17,201 nt of DNA. Source: JAIOYV01 sp964388245 (GTDB taxonomy: Bacteria; Bacteroidota; Bacteroidia; Bacteroidales; M50B96). The stretch is from positions 1-17,201 of the forward strand of contig CAYLZH010000081.1 in assembly GCA_964388245.1 (NCBI GenBank), in the 5' to 3' direction. The notes below the pieces were generated by a model that had not been told where the DNA came from, ran no database searches, and was given only the letters and a program-made list of their open reading frames with translations. Shown piece by piece: positions 14,260-17,201 of the stretch. A program made the position numbers and the translations under genes. The stretch's first letter is position 1. Every line of letters begins with the position of its first letter.

Positions 14260-14958
14260 ATGGAGACATTCCTGCGAACCCACAAATTATCAAAGATATT
14301 TCGAACCTACGATATAGAAACCATTGCCCTTAAAAACATATCGATCGATATTCAAAAAAGTGAATTTGTAGCAGTTATGGGGCCCTCTGGGTGCGGAAAA
14401 ACAACATTATTAAATATCCTTGGAATGCTTGACAATCCCAGTTCGGGCAGTTATTTTTTCAACAACGAAGAAGTTTCGGGATATCCTGAGCGCAAACGGG
14501 TACAATTGCGCAAAACGAATGTAGGATTTGTGTTTCAAAATTTTAATCTGATTGATGAACTGAATGTCTATGAAAATGTCGAACTCCCGCTAATTTACCT
14601 TGGATACAACACTGCCGACCGAAGGAAGAAAGTTGAAGAGGCTCTTGACAAAATGAAGATGATCCATCGTCAAAAATATTTCCCCATGCAACTATCAGGA
14701 GGCCAGCAACAACGAGTAGCCATTGCACGGGCTGTGGTTGCAAATCCCGCACTTATTCTGGCCGACGAGCCAACCGGCAACCTCGATTCGGCAAATGGTG
14801 AGGAAGTAATGGGAATACTCGAAACACTTAACCGCAACGGTACAACAATTGTTATCGTTACGCACTCGGAGCGGGACGCCGATTATAGTCAGCGCATTAT
14901 CCGGCTGTTCGACGGCAAGATCATTCACGAAAATTATTTTAAACACCAAAAAGCCTGA
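14260..14958 (+). CDS. ABC transporter ATPase, MacB/LolD/FtsE type
   Basis: The 232-residue ATPase has all nucleotide-binding motifs: Walker A GPSGCGKTT (41-49), Q-loop Q93 in VFQNF, signature LSGGQQQR (145-152), Walker B LILADE (165-170), D-loop GNLD (173-176) and H202 in the H-loop. ADEPTGNLDS is typical of the MacB/LolD/FtsE subfamily, which drives mechanotransmission rather than classic substrate transport through the membrane. The ATG at 14260 was chosen because METFLRTHKL leads directly into the first strand; an earlier TTG is inside the promoter match. Seven bases separate its stop from the permease ATG, so the two genes are translated from one message. The substrate is not evident. 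Confidence 0.94.
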   Translation: METFLRTHKLSKIFRTYDIETIALKNISIDIQKSEFVAVMGPSGCGKTTLLNILGMLDNPSSGSYFFNNEEVSGYPERKRVQLRKTNVGFVFQNFNLIDELNVYENVELPLIYLGYNTADRRKKVEEALDKMKMIHRQKYFPMQLSGGQQQRVAIARAVVANPALILADEPTGNLDSANGEEVMGILETLNRNGTTIVIVTHSERDADYSQRIIRLFDGKIIHENYFKHQKA

Positions 14959-14965
14959 TATCTGC

Positions 14966-17201
14966 ATGTATAAAAATTACATGAAAGTTGCCATTCGTAA
15001 TTTGTCGAGGCACAAGGCCTTTTCGATAATAAACATTGTTGGGCTTGCATTTGGTATTGCAATCAGCCTGACGATTTACCTGTGGATTGATGATGAACTG
15101 AGCTATGACAACTTTCATGAAAAGAAGGATCAGATTTACCGGCTGGCCGTTTCAGGTGTTTTTGGAAACGAGGAATTTAATACGATAAATACAGCTGCGC
15201 CAACTGCAAGGGTGGTTGTCGAAGAATTCCCGGAGGTACTTCAATCGACACGCTTGCTAAAAGGATGGAACAAACAGGTACGTGTTAGCAACAGGATTTT
15301 CAGCGAAAGCTATTTCCATTATGCTGACAGTAATTTTTTCCAGGTATTTACAATTCCCCTGTTACATGGTGACCCGGAAACTGTGTTAGTGAATCCCAAT
15401 TCAATTGTTCTGACAAAATCTACTGCACTACGATATTTTGATCGTGATGATCCGATTGGAGAAATCCTTAAATCCGATGAAGGCAGAGATTACCTGATAA
15501 CCGGGATTTGCGAGGATGTGCCATCGAATACTCATTTCAGGTTCGATTTTTTGGCTTCGCTGAATACATTCGAATGGAGCAACAACAACAACTGGCTTAC
15601 TCAAAGTTTTGCTACCTACATTGTTGTTAAACCTGGTTGCAATACTGTAATGTTGAAGGAAAAATTTGCTGTTCTTGCTACAAAATATATCGGCCCTCAA
15701 TTGGAAGAATTTTTAGGGTTTACGATTGAAGAATTTGGTTCGGCAGGGCAAAAGTACGAATTCATACTTCAGCAAATTCAGGACATTCATTTACATTCGC
15801 ACCTCGATGGTGAGTTCGAACAAAATGGCAATTACACCTATGTGCTTGTGTTTTCGGTAATAGCAGTTTTCATCCTGATACTTGCATGCATCAACTTTAT
15901 GAATCTTACTACGGCAAGGTCGGCAACACGCTCGAAAGAAATAGGTATACGTAAAGCCCTGGGATCATCAAAAAAACAACTGATAACCCAGTTCTTAACT
16001 GAATCGCTTAGTACAACCATTTTTGCACTGGTATTATCATTTGCAATTATTGAATTAATTCTCCCCCATTTTAGCGAAATGGCTGGAAAAAACCTTGAAT
16101 TTCACCCATTCAGTAAATGGCAGCACATTCCACATTTCATGCTTTTAGTTGTTATTATTGGTTTTATATCAGGCAGTTATCCGGCGCATTATCTCTCATC
16201 GATGAGTCCATTAACTATCCTGGCCGGAAAGATCAGGCAAAAAATAAAAAAATCGTATTTGCGAAGCTGGCTGGTATTGTTCCAGTTTGCTGTTTCTATT
16301 ACACTGATCATATGTACCATAAATATTTTCAGCCAGTTAAGTTATCTCGACAAAAAAGACATCGGGATATCAAAAGATCATATTCTTGTTGTTGAACATG
16401 CCTATGCCCTGGGTTATCAAAAGGAGGAGTTTAAAAGAAAAATTAAAAATCACCCATCAATTCTCGATGCCACCATCAGTTATACACTTCCTGGCGACAG
16501 GTTCAGTTCAACTTCGCATATACTTGAAGGCCGGCCTGAAGAAGAATTGCATGTGATGCAATATATGCCTGTTGATTATGATTTTATTTCAACCATGAGC
16601 ATACGGATGAAACGCGGAAGGTTTTTTTCACGAAATGTACATAGCGACACGTTGGCAATTGTGCTCAATGAAGAAGCCGTTGCAGATTTTGGGTTCGACA
16701 ATCCCATTGGACAAACCGTAATCAGGCCATCTGGTAGCGATACTACCAACTATAATTTTAAAGTGATTGGCGTGGTCGACGATTTCAATTATGAATCATT
16801 ACACCGCGAAATTCGATCCCTGGTAATCAATTTACTTCAGGATGATGAATATGCCCGATATATTGCTGTGAAAATTAAAGCGGGAGACAAAGAAGAATGC
16901 ATCAGGCATATTGATAAAATTTGGTCGGAATTAACATCAGGTCAGGCTTTTATTTATTTTTTCTTGGAACCTTACCTCGACCGCTTATACCAGGAAGATA
17001 AACAAACCGGGCAGTTATTTCTTATATTCTCGATGCTTGCCATTTTTATTGCATTACTCGGCTTGTACGGACTCGCTACATTTATAATTGGTCAGCGCAC
17101 CAAAGAGATTGGCATCAGAAAAGTCCTGGGAGCCTCTGAAACAAGCATTGTACTGATGCTTTGGAAAGATTTTTCTCGTTGGGTCCTCCTGGCAAACATA
17201 A
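14966..17201 (+). CDS. ABC transporter permease with duplicated FtsX/MacB_PCD domains, 3' end outside the window
   Basis: The frame from ATG 14966 stays open to the last base; 745 codons are visible and family members are usually about 780-800 residues, so only a short piece is missing. It begins with a typical MYKNYMKVAIRNLSRHKAFS and a first transmembrane helix (about 22-41). A periplasmic MacB_PCD-like domain follows, then a three-helix FtsX block (about 292-410). A second half (about 433-745) repeats this arrangement. The duplicated motif RSKEIGIRKALGSS (about 325) and RTKEIGIRKVLGAS (about 712) shows the internal duplication. This 8-helix form is characteristic of Bacteroidota. With the ATPase and the adaptor upstream it would form a MacAB-like pump. 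Confidence 0.93.
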   Translation, partial: MYKNYMKVAIRNLSRHKAFSIINIVGLAFGIAISLTIYLWIDDELSYDNFHEKKDQIYRLAVSGVFGNEEFNTINTAAPTARVVVEEFPEVLQSTRLLKGWNKQVRVSNRIFSESYFHYADSNFFQVFTIPLLHGDPETVLVNPNSIVLTKSTALRYFDRDDPIGEILKSDEGRDYLITGICEDVPSNTHFRFDFLASLNTFEWSNNNNWLTQSFATYIVVKPGCNTVMLKEKFAVLATKYIGPQLEEFLGFTIEEFGSAGQKYEFILQQIQDIHLHSHLDGEFEQNGNYTYVLVFSVIAVFILILACINFMNLTTARSATRSKEIGIRKALGSSKKQLITQFLTESLSTTIFALVLSFAIIELILPHFSEMAGKNLEFHPFSKWQHIPHFMLLVVIIGFISGSYPAHYLSSMSPLTILAGKIRQKIKKSYLRSWLVLFQFAVSITLIICTINIFSQLSYLDKKDIGISKDHILVVEHAYALGYQKEEFKRKIKNHPSILDATISYTLPGDRFSSTSHILEGRPEEELHVMQYMPVDYDFISTMSIRMKRGRFFSRNVHSDTLAIVLNEEAVADFGFDNPIGQTVIRPSGSDTTNYNFKVIGVVDDFNYESLHREIRSLVINLLQDDEYARYIAVKIKAGDKEECIRHIDKIWSELTSGQAFIYFFLEPYLDRLYQEDKQTGQLFLIFSMLAIFIALLGLYGLATFIIGQRTKEIGIRKVLGASETSIVLMLWKDFSRWVLLANI

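Noticed and set aside
15428..16395. Short frames on both strands within the ABC permease region
   Set aside because: The permease frame from 14966 is open throughout and carries the family motifs; these are shadows in other frames.

Overview
The window looks like a chromosomal segment from a member of the Bacteroidota, probably Bacteroidales or a relative. The evidence is a protein with a C-terminal type IX secretion sorting domain, DUF3857/transglutaminase, DUF4159 and DUF3795 proteins, a long duplicated FtsX-type ABC permease of the Bacteroidota kind, low GC content, almost no Shine-Dalgarno sequences, and several matches to the Bacteroidota -7 promoter hexad (TAnnTTTG). The exact genus cannot be told from the sequence.

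Layout. (1) 1-465, plus strand: the 3' part of a TonB C-terminal-domain protein. (2) 495-3324, minus strand: a housekeeping cluster read udk (uridine kinase), PolB-like 3'-5' exonuclease, TatD-family hydrolase, tcdA. The last two overlap and appear to use GTG and TTG starts. (3) 3404-5651, plus strand: Dabb protein, type I mannose-6-phosphate isomerase, exported alpha/beta hydrolase. (4) 5671-7728, minus strand: large exported DUF3857/transglutaminase protein. (5) 7945-10669, minus strand, read from the right: DUF4159 protein, an NtrC-type sigma-54 activator split by one in-frame TAA, a DsrE-family protein and a cysteine-rich DUF3795 protein. (6) 10727-12427, plus strand: a type IX secreted right-handed beta-helix protein. 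(7) 12603-17201, plus strand: a MacAB-like export system made of a membrane-fusion protein, an ABC ATPase and an ABC permease that runs off the right edge. No outer-membrane factor is in view.

The least ordinary feature is the 574-bp non-coding gap between the membrane-fusion protein and the ABC ATPase. It holds a 143-bp element bounded by perfect 25-bp inverted repeats. A second, long imperfect stem inside it is centred on exactly the same axis, and the outer arms fold into small hairpins of their own. A separate 17-bp inverted repeat (16/17) lies outside it. This looks like a REP/BIME-type or MITE-type non-autonomous repeat and is the best candidate for something undescribed. The second notable point is the nonsense codon that splits the sigma-54 activator exactly between its receiver and AAA+ domains, with both halves otherwise intact.

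No rRNA, tRNA, CRISPR array, transposase or prophage gene was seen. Apart from the repeat region this is ordinary core and exported-protein gene content.
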